Source: Alkalihalobacillus sp. LMS39 (GTDB taxonomy: Bacteria > Bacillota > Bacilli > Bacillales > Bacillaceae_F). From it: 64,000 bases of DNA. The notes beneath the pieces are model-generated. The model saw only the letters and a program-made list of their open reading frames with translations. It had not been told where the DNA came from and made no database searches. The stretch's first letter is position 1. Every line of letters starts with the position of its first letter. Where the stretch lies: positions 310,001 to 374,000 of the forward strand of contig NZ_CP093300.1 of the NCBI RefSeq assembly GCF_022812285.1, written 5' to 3'. Below are positions 16,678-24,638 of this stretch, piece after piece. The position numbers and the translations under genes are program-made.

Positions 16678-17328
16678 TTGGAAACGCTAGTCAGAAAGCT
16701 TATAACCCTTCTAATCTCAATTATTGTTATTTTACTATTTACAAGCTGGGTGGTTAGGGGTATTTATTTTATAATTTTTCAATCTCACAGTTACATCACC
16801 TTTGTTTCACCTATGCTGTATTTAACGAAGTATTTTGTTTTAGCCGTAGTTCTTCTGTACTTGTTTATAAAATATGTTACTCTAACTCGTGCTGGTAAAA
16901 TCATTATTCCTATTTGGCTTGTTCTTAGCATTATTATGGTGACCACCACCTCCTTATGGTTTCATGGAGCAAATGAGGATCATATAATGAAGCATCGTAT
17001 TATTTTTCACCAAGTCAAGTCATGGGATGAAGTGGAATATGTTTCGACAGAAATCCGACAAAAGCAAAAATCCATTAATGAACGGAGAAAGGCATCAAGC
17101 CGTAACAAGGTAATCCCAATATACAAAATCCATTTCACAGATAATTCTACTCTTAATATATGGAGTGATATTTCTTCTATATATAAAATTCATAGATTTG
17201 TAGTTGACAGTGGAATAGAAGTTAAATATCTTCATGACCCTACATCTTTCGACCAAAAATATAGTTATTATTTCAAAGGTTCTCTTTCCCAAGCTCATGA
17301 GATATTTGGGATACATAAAGAGGAGTAA
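16678..17328 (+). CDS. Membrane protein with soluble C-terminal domain, unknown, 216 aa
   Basis: The TTG start at 16678 has GGAGGT 8 bases upstream. Three hydrophobic helices occupy roughly residues 7-30, 45-66 and 75-95. They are followed by a cytoplasmic or extracytoplasmic domain of about 115 residues with many basic and aromatic residues (VKSWDEVEYVSTEIRQKQK, VIPIYKIHFTDNSTLNIW). The alternating pattern of the second half could be a small beta domain of PH-like type, but this is a guess. A terminator follows at 17499. I do not recognise the family. Confidence 0.65.
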   Translation: METLVRKLITLLISIIVILLFTSWVVRGIYFIIFQSHSYITFVSPMLYLTKYFVLAVVLLYLFIKYVTLTRAGKIIIPIWLVLSIIMVTTTSLWFHGANEDHIMKHRIIFHQVKSWDEVEYVSTEIRQKQKSINERRKASSRNKVIPIYKIHFTDNSTLNIWSDISSIYKIHRFVVDSGIEVKYLHDPTSFDQKYSYYFKGSLSQAHEIFGIHKEE

Positions 17329-17498
17329 GAATCTTAGAAGTAGTTTACCTCTAGGGCTACGGTGGTTAGGGGAAAAACTTTTTCCATTGTATAATATAGT
17401 AGTGGTGAAAAGTGAAAAGATACTTCTTAGATTTAAGGCTTCTCAAAGTTTGGAGCGAAGAAAGTAGAGAGCTATTTTTCTTCTGTTGAACAGAAGAT

Positions 17499-17536
17499 TA
17501 AAGAGGGTCCATTTTAAATGAGATGCCTCTTTTTTT
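17499..17536 (+). terminator. Rho-independent terminator
   Basis: AAAGAGG pairs with CCTCTTT across a loop of about 18 bases, followed by a run of T. It ends the 16678 gene and marks the sequence just left of the insertion sequence. Confidence 0.65.
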
Positions 17537-17590
17537 AAGATAAGAAAGCATTCCTGTATAAAAGCAAAAATGAAGATTGTACAAAAAAAA

Positions 17591-17656
17591 CCTCCTTGGT
17601 ATGATCGAGGTGTCCGGAGCTGCGCAGCACAAGGACCCTTAAATTACACAAGGAGG
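17591..17656 (+). promoter_or_regulatory. Inverted repeat masking the transposase ribosome site
   Basis: CCTCCTTG (17591-17598) is exactly complementary to CAAGGAGG (17649-17656), which is the transposase Shine-Dalgarno. The loop holds a further GC-rich hairpin around GCTGCGCAGC, bracketed by GTCC and GGAC. Read-through transcripts from outside would fold and hide the ribosome site. Confidence 0.7.
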
Positions 17657-17663
17657 ACTTAAT

Positions 17664-18947
17664 GTGAATTATAAACAAAACCAAAAGATATTACAACTGA
17701 CGGAAAAAACATTAATTATAGGAGTAGACATAGCTAAATACAAGCATGTAGCACGAGCTCAAGACTTTCGAGGAGTACAATTCGGGAAAGCACTTACTTT
17801 TGAAAATAATGAACTAGGTTTTGCAAGCTTCTTGAATTGGATTGAAATCCTTAAAGAGAAACATGAAAAAACAGAAGTGTATGTAGGCATGGAACCAACA
17901 GGACACTATTGGCTGCCACTGGCTTATTCGTTAAGAGATAAAGCCATTAAGGTCGTGGTAGTCAATCCGGCACATGTAAAAAAGGCAAAAGAGTTAGATG
18001 ATAATTCACCTACGAAAAATGATGTAAAAGACGCAAGAGTGATAGCGCGTTTGGTAGAAGAAGGCCGTTATTCAGAACCGAATTTGCCTGAAGGCATTTA
18101 TGCAGATTTACGGGAAGGGATGAACCATTATCATCAATTAGTTAAGGACCTTCAAACGATTCAAGGACGTGTCCATCAATGGATTGATAAATACTTTCCA
18201 GAGTATATGAAAGTATTTGGAAAGTGGGAAGGGAAAGCATCTTTGCAAGTACTGAATATGGGTCTGTTCCCGGATGAGATTGTGAGATGTTCTGAAATGG
18301 ATATTCTTATGGAAATTCGCAAGGGAGTAAAAAAGGGAGTTGGACTTAAAAAGGTCCAACAGCTCCAAAAGGTCGCAAGAGAGTCTATAGGGATAAAAGA
18401 AGGTAGAGACCTGGCCAGATTTAAAATAACTTCTTTATTAGCTCAATATCGTCTGATAAAAGAACAAATTGAACAAGCGTGGGAATGCATTCAAAAACGC
18501 TTAGAACTCATACCAGGTGTTAAAGAAATGGTGAAAATGAAAGGGGTAGCTGAGGTAACGATTGCAGGTTTTTTCGCTGAGGTAGGAGACCTTCAAGGCT
18601 ATGATGATCCCAATCAAATCATTAAACTAGCAGGTCTAAATTTAAAATTAGCAACATCAGGGAAATGGAAAGGGCGGACAGTGATTACCAAACGCGGAAG
18701 GCCAAAACTGCGAAGTTTATTGTTTAAAGTAATCCTTCCATTGGTAGCTAACAACCCTGCCTTTTCAGCTCTGCACAAGTATTTTACAACGAGAAATGAA
18801 AATCCTTTAAAAAAGAAACAGTCACTAATTGCCCTATGTTGTAAGTTAATTAAAGTTTTATTTACGATTGCCAAGAAAGAAGTAGTTTTTAGTGCAGAAA
18901 GAATGTTAAGAGACATCCCTCACTTTCAACAGAAAGTAGCAGCTTAA
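17664..18947 (+). CDS. IS110-family transposase
   Basis: Site-specific recombinase of 427 aa. The N-terminal RuvC-like DEDD domain shows IIGVDIAKYKHVARA (Asp), VGMEPTGHYW (Glu) and TKNDVKDARVIARLV (two Asp). The C-terminal Transposase_20 domain contains IPGVKEMVKMKGVAEVTIAG, the serine motif LATSGKWKGRT, and TKRGRPKLRSLLF. The start is GTG at 17664, 7 bases after AAGGAGG. The frame is intact and full-length, so the element may be active. IS110-type recombinases act with an element-encoded bridge RNA (established for the family). Confidence 0.95.
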   Translation: MNYKQNQKILQLTEKTLIIGVDIAKYKHVARAQDFRGVQFGKALTFENNELGFASFLNWIEILKEKHEKTEVYVGMEPTGHYWLPLAYSLRDKAIKVVVVNPAHVKKAKELDDNSPTKNDVKDARVIARLVEEGRYSEPNLPEGIYADLREGMNHYHQLVKDLQTIQGRVHQWIDKYFPEYMKVFGKWEGKASLQVLNMGLFPDEIVRCSEMDILMEIRKGVKKGVGLKKVQQLQKVARESIGIKEGRDLARFKITSLLAQYRLIKEQIEQAWECIQKRLELIPGVKEMVKMKGVAEVTIAGFFAEVGDLQGYDDPNQIIKLAGLNLKLATSGKWKGRTVITKRGRPKLRSLLFKVILPLVANNPAFSALHKYFTTRNENPLKKKQSLIALCCKLIKVLFTIAKKEVVFSAERMLRDIPHFQQKVAA

Positions 18948-19250
18948 AGTAAGAGTATATCATTTTCGTGATTAATTTAGGATTGTAAGTTTTTGAGTGA
19001 CCAATGACAAACGAAGTACGGAGCAGTCAGCTATTTTTATACAATCGGGCTTTGACCCTGGAAGAAAGCATCGCTGACCCCACTTCATGGATAGGCTGAA
19101 CGAAGGAATGTATGCGCATAGACGCTGTGAGATGTGGGAGGGTTTGCCGCCATGAATATTGTGGGATAATGTACGACCATAATATTCTTATCTCCTTTTA
19201 TTGGAAAAAACCAGAGAAGGGCTATTAAGTATACCCTCCTCCGTCTAAAA
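18948..19250 (+). ncRNA. Candidate structured RNA region 3' of the transposase
   Basis: About 300 non-coding bases within the mobile element. Short self-complementary parts include CAGTCAGC with GCTGAC, TATGCGCATA, and CCCCACTTC with GATGTGGG. In the IS1111 branch of IS110 elements the guide or bridge RNA is encoded 3' of the transposase, and in the IS110 branch 5'. With only about 90 bases on the 5' side, this side is the better candidate. This is inferred from layout only. Confidence 0.4.
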
Positions 19251-19361
19251 ACCTTTAACAATAGCTGTATTATCCTTTATTAGTCATTCGTAATGAATAA
19301 CTAAGGTAGAAATTCTAAGTAAATCGAAGAAAACAAGAGAATCTGTTACTTTAATGAGGGA

Positions 19362-19527
19362 GTATAAAAATTTTGGTGTAGCAGTGAAGCTTTGAAAGCT
19401 TATTCTAGAAGAGCGAAGGCTCCGCACCTGCGCGTTCACCCCAATAAGAGCACTTGGGGTTCACTTTCAAAAGCGGGCAGGGCTGCGCACTTCGCTTGAA
19501 AGAAAAGACGCTCCGCGTTTTTCTTTA
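19362..19527 (+). repeat. Dispersed structured repeat, family 1, copy 2 (full length)
   Basis: About 166 bases. Successive hairpin-forming parts are AAGCTTTGAAAGCTT, GCGAAGG with its later complement, CCCCAA-taagagcac-TTGGGG, and a final AAGAAAAGACGC/GCGTTTTTCTT stem with a T-rich arm. It matches copy 3 almost throughout and copy 1 at both ends. It lies between the insertion sequence and the CPBP protease gene. Confidence 0.8.
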
Positions 19528-19631
19528 GCCTTTTAAAATAAAATCATTGTATACCTGTTGAAAGAAGTTGAAAGTGACGTAACGTCATCCCTTATACTAT
19601 ATTTATAGACAATTTCTTAAGGGGGATTTCG

Positions 19632-20330
19632 ATGGGTAATGATTTAATAGGTAAACCAATCAAATGGTGTTGGAAAGATGTTTTTAAGTTGCTGTTAATT
19701 ACCTTCCTATTTGTTCCGTTTTTTTTAGAATTTTTGATGCATGATTTTTTGTATAGTCTTTTTCAGAATAGCTTATATTCAGGCACTTTAACTGGATTCG
19801 TTATGGCAATCGTATTTATGACATCTCTTTACTACATTATTCTAAAACCTTATCACCTTTCATGGAAATCAGTTGGAGTAAGGCGATTTTCAAATCAGTA
19901 TTGGAAGTGGATTATTGTATGGCTGTGTCTCTTAATTATTATGAGTGTTGTCATTTTAATAATAATGGAGTTATTACACATTAGTTGGGAAAATGGAAAA
20001 ACTGAATCATTACAAAAAAATATAACTTGGTTTACTCTGCTGATTGGGTTTGTGTCTGCTGTAATCATTTCACCTATTTATGAGGAAATTTTTTATCGAG
20101 GTTTTTTATATAAATGGTTTCGTGGAAAATGGGGAATAGCTGCAGGTATGGTAATTAGTTCTTTTATTTTTATGCTCGTTCATATCCCGACTTACAATAC
20201 TTTACCTGTAAACTTTATTTCTGGCTTAGTTTTTGCATGGACATATGAAAAAACAGGATCAATTCTCCCTGCTATCATTATCCATAGCACATTTAATGGG
20301 TTGGCTCTTATTTTAACAGTAACAGCTTAA
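19632..20330 (+). CDS. CPBP family intramembrane metalloprotease
   Basis: Polytopic membrane protein of 232 aa with about six or seven helices. CPBP (Abi, Rce1-like) motifs are present: EEIFYRG in motif 1, FIFMLVHIP with the second metal-binding histidine, and a C-terminal IIHSTFN. The ATG at 19632 follows AAGGGGG. It stands alone between a repeat and the LacI-type regulator. CPBP proteins are prenyl-type or self-immunity proteases. The target here is unknown. Confidence 0.88.
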   Translation: MGNDLIGKPIKWCWKDVFKLLLITFLFVPFFLEFLMHDFLYSLFQNSLYSGTLTGFVMAIVFMTSLYYIILKPYHLSWKSVGVRRFSNQYWKWIIVWLCLLIIMSVVILIIMELLHISWENGKTESLQKNITWFTLLIGFVSAVIISPIYEEIFYRGFLYKWFRGKWGIAAGMVISSFIFMLVHIPTYNTLPVNFISGLVFAWTYEKTGSILPAIIIHSTFNGLALILTVTA

Positions 20331-20631
20331 CAATGGAGGGAAATGTTTTGTTCAATGGTTTAAACCTAGTATCCTAGTTGTATAAGCTGAATATTATCTA
20401 ATTATTCTTCAGTCAATTTGCAGTAACGTCTTTGGATGATTACACTAATATAGATAACTATATCTTTTAAGCTGAACATTAGTTTATCGAACTTTTGTGC
20501 GGCTTTTTTGAAGTGGATAATCCACATCGTTTAAAATCGATTATAGCTTTAAATTTGATTACTCCGGTATGGGACAATAGTGGTATAATGTACGAATCAA
20601 ACTGTGAATAGATTGTTAGAGGTGGTCGACA
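20331..20631 (+). promoter_or_regulatory. Intergenic region with extended -10 promoter (20581-20589)
   Basis: TGGTATAAT at 20581-20589 is an extended -10 element with no good -35. It lies about 43 bases before the LacI-type regulator start and probably drives it. The rest holds no gene. Confidence 0.55.
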
Positions 20632-21621
20632 ATGAAGGTAACGATTAAAGATATTGCTACTATTTGTGGAGTTTCAGCTGGAACTGTGGACAGGGCACTC
20701 AATAACAGAAAAGGCATTAGTGAGAAAACGAAAAAAAAGATTTTAAAAGTAGCTAAAGAGATGCAATATCAACCTGATTATACAGCAAGAAGTTTAGTCA
20801 TGGGAAAAACTATGACAATTGGAGTTGTCTTATTCGATTTATATAACCGCTCCTTTGCACAATTACTAAATGCGATTGAGTTAAAAGCGAGAGAGTTAGG
20901 TTATTTTGTTTATATTACATTGTCGGATAAGAAACCAGAAAGTGAAATGAATTGTATTGATTACTTAGCTAATCGAAAAGTGGATGGAATTATTTTGTTT
21001 ACAGTAAATAAGGGTGAGCAATTTGAATCATATTTAAGTAAGTTGGATATTCCTATCATTACAATTTTTAATTATATTTCAAAAGAATGGGAATACATAG
21101 GGATTCGAGAGCGACAGGCAATGACGGAAGCCGTAGACTATATCGTAGAAAAGGGCTATAAAAAATTTATTTATATTAGTCCACCTCTTGCTTTCTTAGG
21201 AAAAACGAATATTTATACGCAAGAAGAACGACTTAATGGGTTTTATGAAGGATTAAAAAGGAACGACATTATTTCTAAACCGCTTATTGTAAAAAATAAT
21301 GATTATATTCAGGAGTTAGAGAATATAACTTTTAGTAACGAGGAGAAAACGGCCATTGTCTGTTCGACTGATCTTTATGCTTTAGAAGTAATGAATTATC
21401 TAAAAAAAGAAGGTATCAATATACCAGAACAGGTAGGGATTATGGGTTTTGATGATATTGATATGTTAAAATACATTACACCAAGACTAACGACAGTTAA
21501 ATACCCAATTGATGACATAGGTAAAAGTGCTGTAGAAAGTATAATTAACAAAATAAATCATGGGGAATATGTCTCAACTCCTTTGCTTGATTATGAAATT
21601 ATTAAAGGGGAGTCCATTTAG
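20632..21621 (+). CDS. LacI/GalR family transcriptional regulator
   Basis: DNA-binding repressor or regulator of 329 aa. The N-terminal helix-turn-helix reads TIKDIATICGVSAGTVDRALNNR, followed by hinge helix TARSLVMGK. From about residue 62 it has a periplasmic-binding-like effector domain (IGVVLFDLYNRSFAQLL, VDGIILFT, GIMGFDDIDMLKYITPRLTTV). AGAGGTGG lies before the ATG. It directly precedes the arabino-oligosaccharide importer. Two palindromes with a central CpG, typical of LacI operators, lie in that promoter region, so it is the likely regulator. Its effector is probably an arabinose-containing sugar (inference). Confidence 0.92.
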   Translation: MKVTIKDIATICGVSAGTVDRALNNRKGISEKTKKKILKVAKEMQYQPDYTARSLVMGKTMTIGVVLFDLYNRSFAQLLNAIELKARELGYFVYITLSDKKPESEMNCIDYLANRKVDGIILFTVNKGEQFESYLSKLDIPIITIFNYISKEWEYIGIRERQAMTEAVDYIVEKGYKKFIYISPPLAFLGKTNIYTQEERLNGFYEGLKRNDIISKPLIVKNNDYIQELENITFSNEEKTAIVCSTDLYALEVMNYLKKEGINIPEQVGIMGFDDIDMLKYITPRLTTVKYPIDDIGKSAVESIINKINHGEYVSTPLLDYEIIKGESI

Positions 21622-21649
21622 GATTTCTCTGAAAATTTTAAAAAATAAG

Positions 21650-21678
21650 TTGACGGTCCTTGACAACGGTGATAATAT
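21650..21678 (+). promoter_or_regulatory. Sigma-A promoter of the arabino-oligosaccharide operon
   Basis: TTGACG (21650-21655), a 17-base spacer and TAATAT (21673-21678). Transcription would start near 21685 and run through the cre site and both palindromic operators, which would then act as roadblocks. Confidence 0.65.
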
Positions 21679-21790
21679 GGATTTGTATTCAGGACATAAA
21701 ATGTAAAAATTAGTTCATTTGGAAGTTAAATGAAATTGGGTTGGTTTATCTTAATTGGTTGTTAACATATATTAAAATTCACAAGAGATA

Positions 21791-21804
21791 TGTAAGCGTT
21801 TTCT
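21791..21804 (+). promoter_or_regulatory. cre site (CcpA)
   Basis: TGTAAGCGTTTTCT fits the catabolite-responsive element consensus TGWAANCGNTNWCA at 13 of 14 positions. Glucose repression of the importer and arabinosidases through CcpA is therefore expected. Confidence 0.72.
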
Positions 21805-21906
21805 TTTGTGTTGATGTTCCTCATGGATAACTTGGAAGTTTACAAATAAAGGGGTGAGATGCAACGATTGAATTGAAAAATTAGATGGACATTTATTTTT
21901 TACATT

Positions 21907-21928
21907 TTTTCGTGTACGTACACGAAAA
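21907..21928 (+). promoter_or_regulatory. Palindromic operator 1
   Basis: A perfect 22-bp palindrome: TTTTCGTGTAC followed by its complement. The central CpG is typical of LacI-family operators. The TGTACGTACA core also resembles AraR sites. Confidence 0.75.
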
Positions 21929-21976
21929 TCGGTTTTAATCAAAAACTAATAGGAACAAGTTGTATTCCTTTTACTG

Positions 21977-21994
21977 TTTTCGTGTACGTACACG
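21977..21994 (+). promoter_or_regulatory. Palindromic operator 2
   Basis: It has the same core as operator 1 (TTTTCGTGTACGTACACG), with the outer right arm degenerate. The centre is 70 bp from that of operator 1 and about 90 bp before the first permease gene. Confidence 0.75.
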
Positions 21995-22076
21995 GTTTTG
22001 TCGGAGGTAAAGTTTGTTTCCCTGTTATAAGTAAAAACATAGTTTTTCCACAAGATAATTTATGGAGGGGGTTCCT

Positions 22077-23027
22077 ATGATTGAAACTAGAAAGAATTCC
22101 AAGCAAGAAGTCGTTCAAGTGAGTAACAAGAAATTTCAAGGTGTTTTTAATCTCTTAAACTCCCAAAAAGTAGTGCCATATGTCTTTATCTCACCGTTTG
22201 TTCTGTCTTTTCTACTGTTGTCCCTATACCCAGCAATCCAAGCCATCATTATGAGTTTTCAAAGAGTTTTACCTGGTGAAATCACATTCATTGGGTTGCG
22301 AAATTATCAAAGAATTTTAAATCCAACGTTTTATACAGCATTACAAAATACTACAGTTTATATGGTTTTAACCGTTGTGATTTTAGTTTCAATACCAATG
22401 TTGTTAGCTGTCTTATTAAATTCCAAGGTTGTAAAATTTAGAATTCTATTTAGAACATCCTTATTTCTACCAGCATTGACCTCGGTTATTGTAGCGGGAA
22501 TGGTTTTCCGTTTAATGTTCGCTGAAAGTGATACGGCTGTAGCAAACCAAATCATTAATTGGGTTGGCCTTGATTCGGTTGATTGGAGATACAATGCTTG
22601 GTCAGGGATGTTCTTAATGGTTGTTCTCGCGTCTTGGCGATGGATGGGTATTAACATTTTGTACTTCCTAGCCGCGTTACAAAATGTACCGAAAGAATTG
22701 TATGAAGCTGCAGAGATTGATGGGGCAAATACATTACAAAAATTCCTTTATGTCACGTTGCCATTCTTAAAGCCGGTCACGATTTTCGTGGCTACCATCT
22801 CCATTATCGGTGGTTTTAGAATGTTTGAAGAAAGCTTTGTATTCTGGACTTCCGGTTCACCAGGTAATATTGGTTTAACAATCGTTGGCTATTTATATCA
22901 AGAAGGTATTCAACAAAACGATATGGGATTTGGGGCAGCGATAGGTGTTGTATTAATGGCGATAATCTTTGTAATTAGCTTGACTCAACTGTATCTAACT
23001 GGAGCATTTAAAAGGGGGGATGAGTAA
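22077..23027 (+). CDS. CUT1-type ABC permease (AraP-like)
   Basis: Permease subunit of 316 aa with six helices and the EAA loop YEAAEIDGANTLQKFLYVTLPFL. A polar tail of about 35 residues precedes helix 1 (VPYVFISPFVLSFLLLSLYP). The start at 22077 has GGAGGGGG directly upstream. The longer frame to 22062 would begin in that site. Length and context match AraP of the arabino-oligosaccharide importer (family knowledge). It touches the next permease gene by one base (TAATG). Confidence 0.9.
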   Translation: MIETRKNSKQEVVQVSNKKFQGVFNLLNSQKVVPYVFISPFVLSFLLLSLYPAIQAIIMSFQRVLPGEITFIGLRNYQRILNPTFYTALQNTTVYMVLTVVILVSIPMLLAVLLNSKVVKFRILFRTSLFLPALTSVIVAGMVFRLMFAESDTAVANQIINWVGLDSVDWRYNAWSGMFLMVVLASWRWMGINILYFLAALQNVPKELYEAAEIDGANTLQKFLYVTLPFLKPVTIFVATISIIGGFRMFEESFVFWTSGSPGNIGLTIVGYLYQEGIQQNDMGFGAAIGVVLMAIIFVISLTQLYLTGAFKRGDE

Positions 23028-23866
23028 TGAAGCAAAAGAATAACCCTGTACTTACTTGGTTTCTAACAATTGGGTTTGTAGTTATAGCATTTGTAGCCTT
23101 ATTTCCACTATTCACTTTAATCCTTTCTTCATTTCGACCCGCTACTGATTTGATGAGAAACGGGATAAGTTTAGTATTTGACCCTAACACATTAACGTTA
23201 AATAATTACATCTATATTTTTAATGAGGCCGGAGTTTATTGGAAGTGGTTCGGAAATAGCGTTTGGATTTCTATGGTCATCGTAGTCTTATCTTTACTAT
23301 TTTCCTCTATGGTAGGTTATGCGTTAGCGGTATATGATTTCAAAGGAAAGAACTTTTTCTTTTTACTAGTTTTAGTTATTTTAATGATTCCGTTTGAAAT
23401 ATTAATGCTACCTCTTTTTCAGTTGATGATTAAGCTCAAATTGGTAGATACCTATTCAGCGGTTATCCTACCCGCAATTGTTGCACCTATTGCTGTTTTC
23501 TTCTTTAGGCAGTATGCATTAGGGCTTCCTAAAGAATTAATGGACGCGGCAAGAATTGATGGTTGTACCGAATATGGGATATTTTTTAGGATTATGCTTC
23601 CGCTAATGGGACCTTCATTAGCTGCAATGGCGATTTTACAAGGGTTAAACAGTTGGAATAACTTCTTGTGGCCATTAGTTGTATTACGGTCAAATGATAT
23701 GTTTACACTCCCAATCGGGTTGGCGACATTGTTAACTCCATATGGAAATAATTATGATATTTTACTTGCTGGTTCCGTAATGACGATTGTTCCGATTGTT
23801 ATTTTGTTTATTTTCTTCCAGCGCTATTTTGTTGCAGGCTTAACAGTTGGCGGAGTAAAAGGGTAA
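23027..23866 (+). CDS. CUT1-type ABC permease (AraQ-like)
   Basis: Partner permease of 279 aa with six helices and the EAA loop KELMDAARIDGCTEYGIFFR. The C-terminus, FFQRYFVAGLTVGGVKG, is typical of MalG/AraQ proteins. The start ATG overlaps the stop of the upstream permease. With the binding protein encoded two genes downstream it completes the importer apart from the ATPase, which is not in this operon. In B. subtilis AraNPQ uses the shared MsmX ATPase (established knowledge). Confidence 0.9.
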   Translation: MKQKNNPVLTWFLTIGFVVIAFVALFPLFTLILSSFRPATDLMRNGISLVFDPNTLTLNNYIYIFNEAGVYWKWFGNSVWISMVIVVLSLLFSSMVGYALAVYDFKGKNFFFLLVLVILMIPFEILMLPLFQLMIKLKLVDTYSAVILPAIVAPIAVFFFRQYALGLPKELMDAARIDGCTEYGIFFRIMLPLMGPSLAAMAILQGLNSWNNFLWPLVVLRSNDMFTLPIGLATLLTPYGNNYDILLAGSVMTIVPIVILFIFFQRYFVAGLTVGGVKG

Positions 23867-23916
23867 TAGATGACGACCCTAAAGGAAAATTCTAATTGTA
23901 AAGAGGTGGATAGGAA

Positions 23917-24537
23917 ATGGACGGATCCCAAATCGTATTATCGCTCGATCGAATCCTCCGCTGGATTGTACAACTAGTTGCAATAAATTTATTGTGGTTT
24001 TACTACACAATGTTGGGTGTATTTATTGGAGGAGTATTTCCAGCAACAGTAGCAGCATTGGGGTTGTCCAGGAAAATAATAATGGGGGAAGCCGATGTAG
24101 AAAAAAAGAAATTATTTAAGCAGATTTACAAAGAAGAGTTCTTGCGAGCGAATTTGATGGGATGGCTCCTAACAATAATAGCAGGAATACTCTACATAAA
24201 TTACTATGCAATAGTGAATTCAAGTGAAGAATTACTATTTGTGTTTCCATTTACCTTTTATTTTATCTTGTTTTTCTACCTCATTGTAGTTATATGGGTG
24301 TTTCCACTATTGGCTCACTATCAAACAACGTTCTTCGGGTATATTCGTAATGCAGTCATAATTGGATTGACAAAAATACACTATACTCTAGCTAGTGGAA
24401 TCGTTATCTTCCTAGTTGTTTATTTTTCGTTAGATTTTCCAGGAATCATCCCTTTTTTTTCAATTAGTGTAATAGCAATCAGTTGTATGTGGATTGCTAT
24501 GCTAATTTTTGAAAATTTAGATCAAACAACTTCTTAA
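23917..24537 (+). CDS. YesL family (DUF624) membrane protein
   Basis: Membrane protein of 206 aa with five or six helices. The N-terminal part (LVAINLLWFYYTMLGVFIGGVFPATVAALGL) and the central soluble loop with FKQIYKEEFLRANLMGW match the YesL/DUF624 family, which is regularly encoded with sugar ABC importers and glycosidases in Bacilli. The ATG follows GAGGTGGATAGGAA. It lies between permeases and binding protein in one operon. The molecular role of the family is unknown, and an accessory role in uptake is plausible. Confidence 0.88.
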   Translation: MDGSQIVLSLDRILRWIVQLVAINLLWFYYTMLGVFIGGVFPATVAALGLSRKIIMGEADVEKKKLFKQIYKEEFLRANLMGWLLTIIAGILYINYYAIVNSSEELLFVFPFTFYFILFFYLIVVIWVFPLLAHYQTTFFGYIRNAVIIGLTKIHYTLASGIVIFLVVYFSLDFPGIIPFFSISVIAISCMWIAMLIFENLDQTTS

Positions 24538-24638
24538 TATTAGCAAATGACAAGTGAAAATGATTTTGGGAGGTGATGGTAGAACTAAAATTTATTGGTA
24601 GCAAATTTTTAACTTTAATAAAAAATGGGGGGATTGTA

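Larger units (their letters stand above)
17570..19250 (+). mobile_element. IS110-family insertion sequence (ends approximate)
   Basis: A transposase of the DEDD/Transposase_20 type is flanked by about 90 bases on the left and some 250-300 non-coding bases on the right. IS110 elements lack classical terminal inverted repeats, so the exact ends cannot be read here. The right non-coding part is GC-richer than its surroundings and full of short inverted repeats. It is inserted in an intergenic region behind a terminator and does not appear to break a gene. Confidence 0.8.

Noticed and set aside
17234-17467. 77-codon plus-strand open frame
   Set aside because: It overlaps the end of the 216-residue membrane protein in another frame and lacks a ribosome site.
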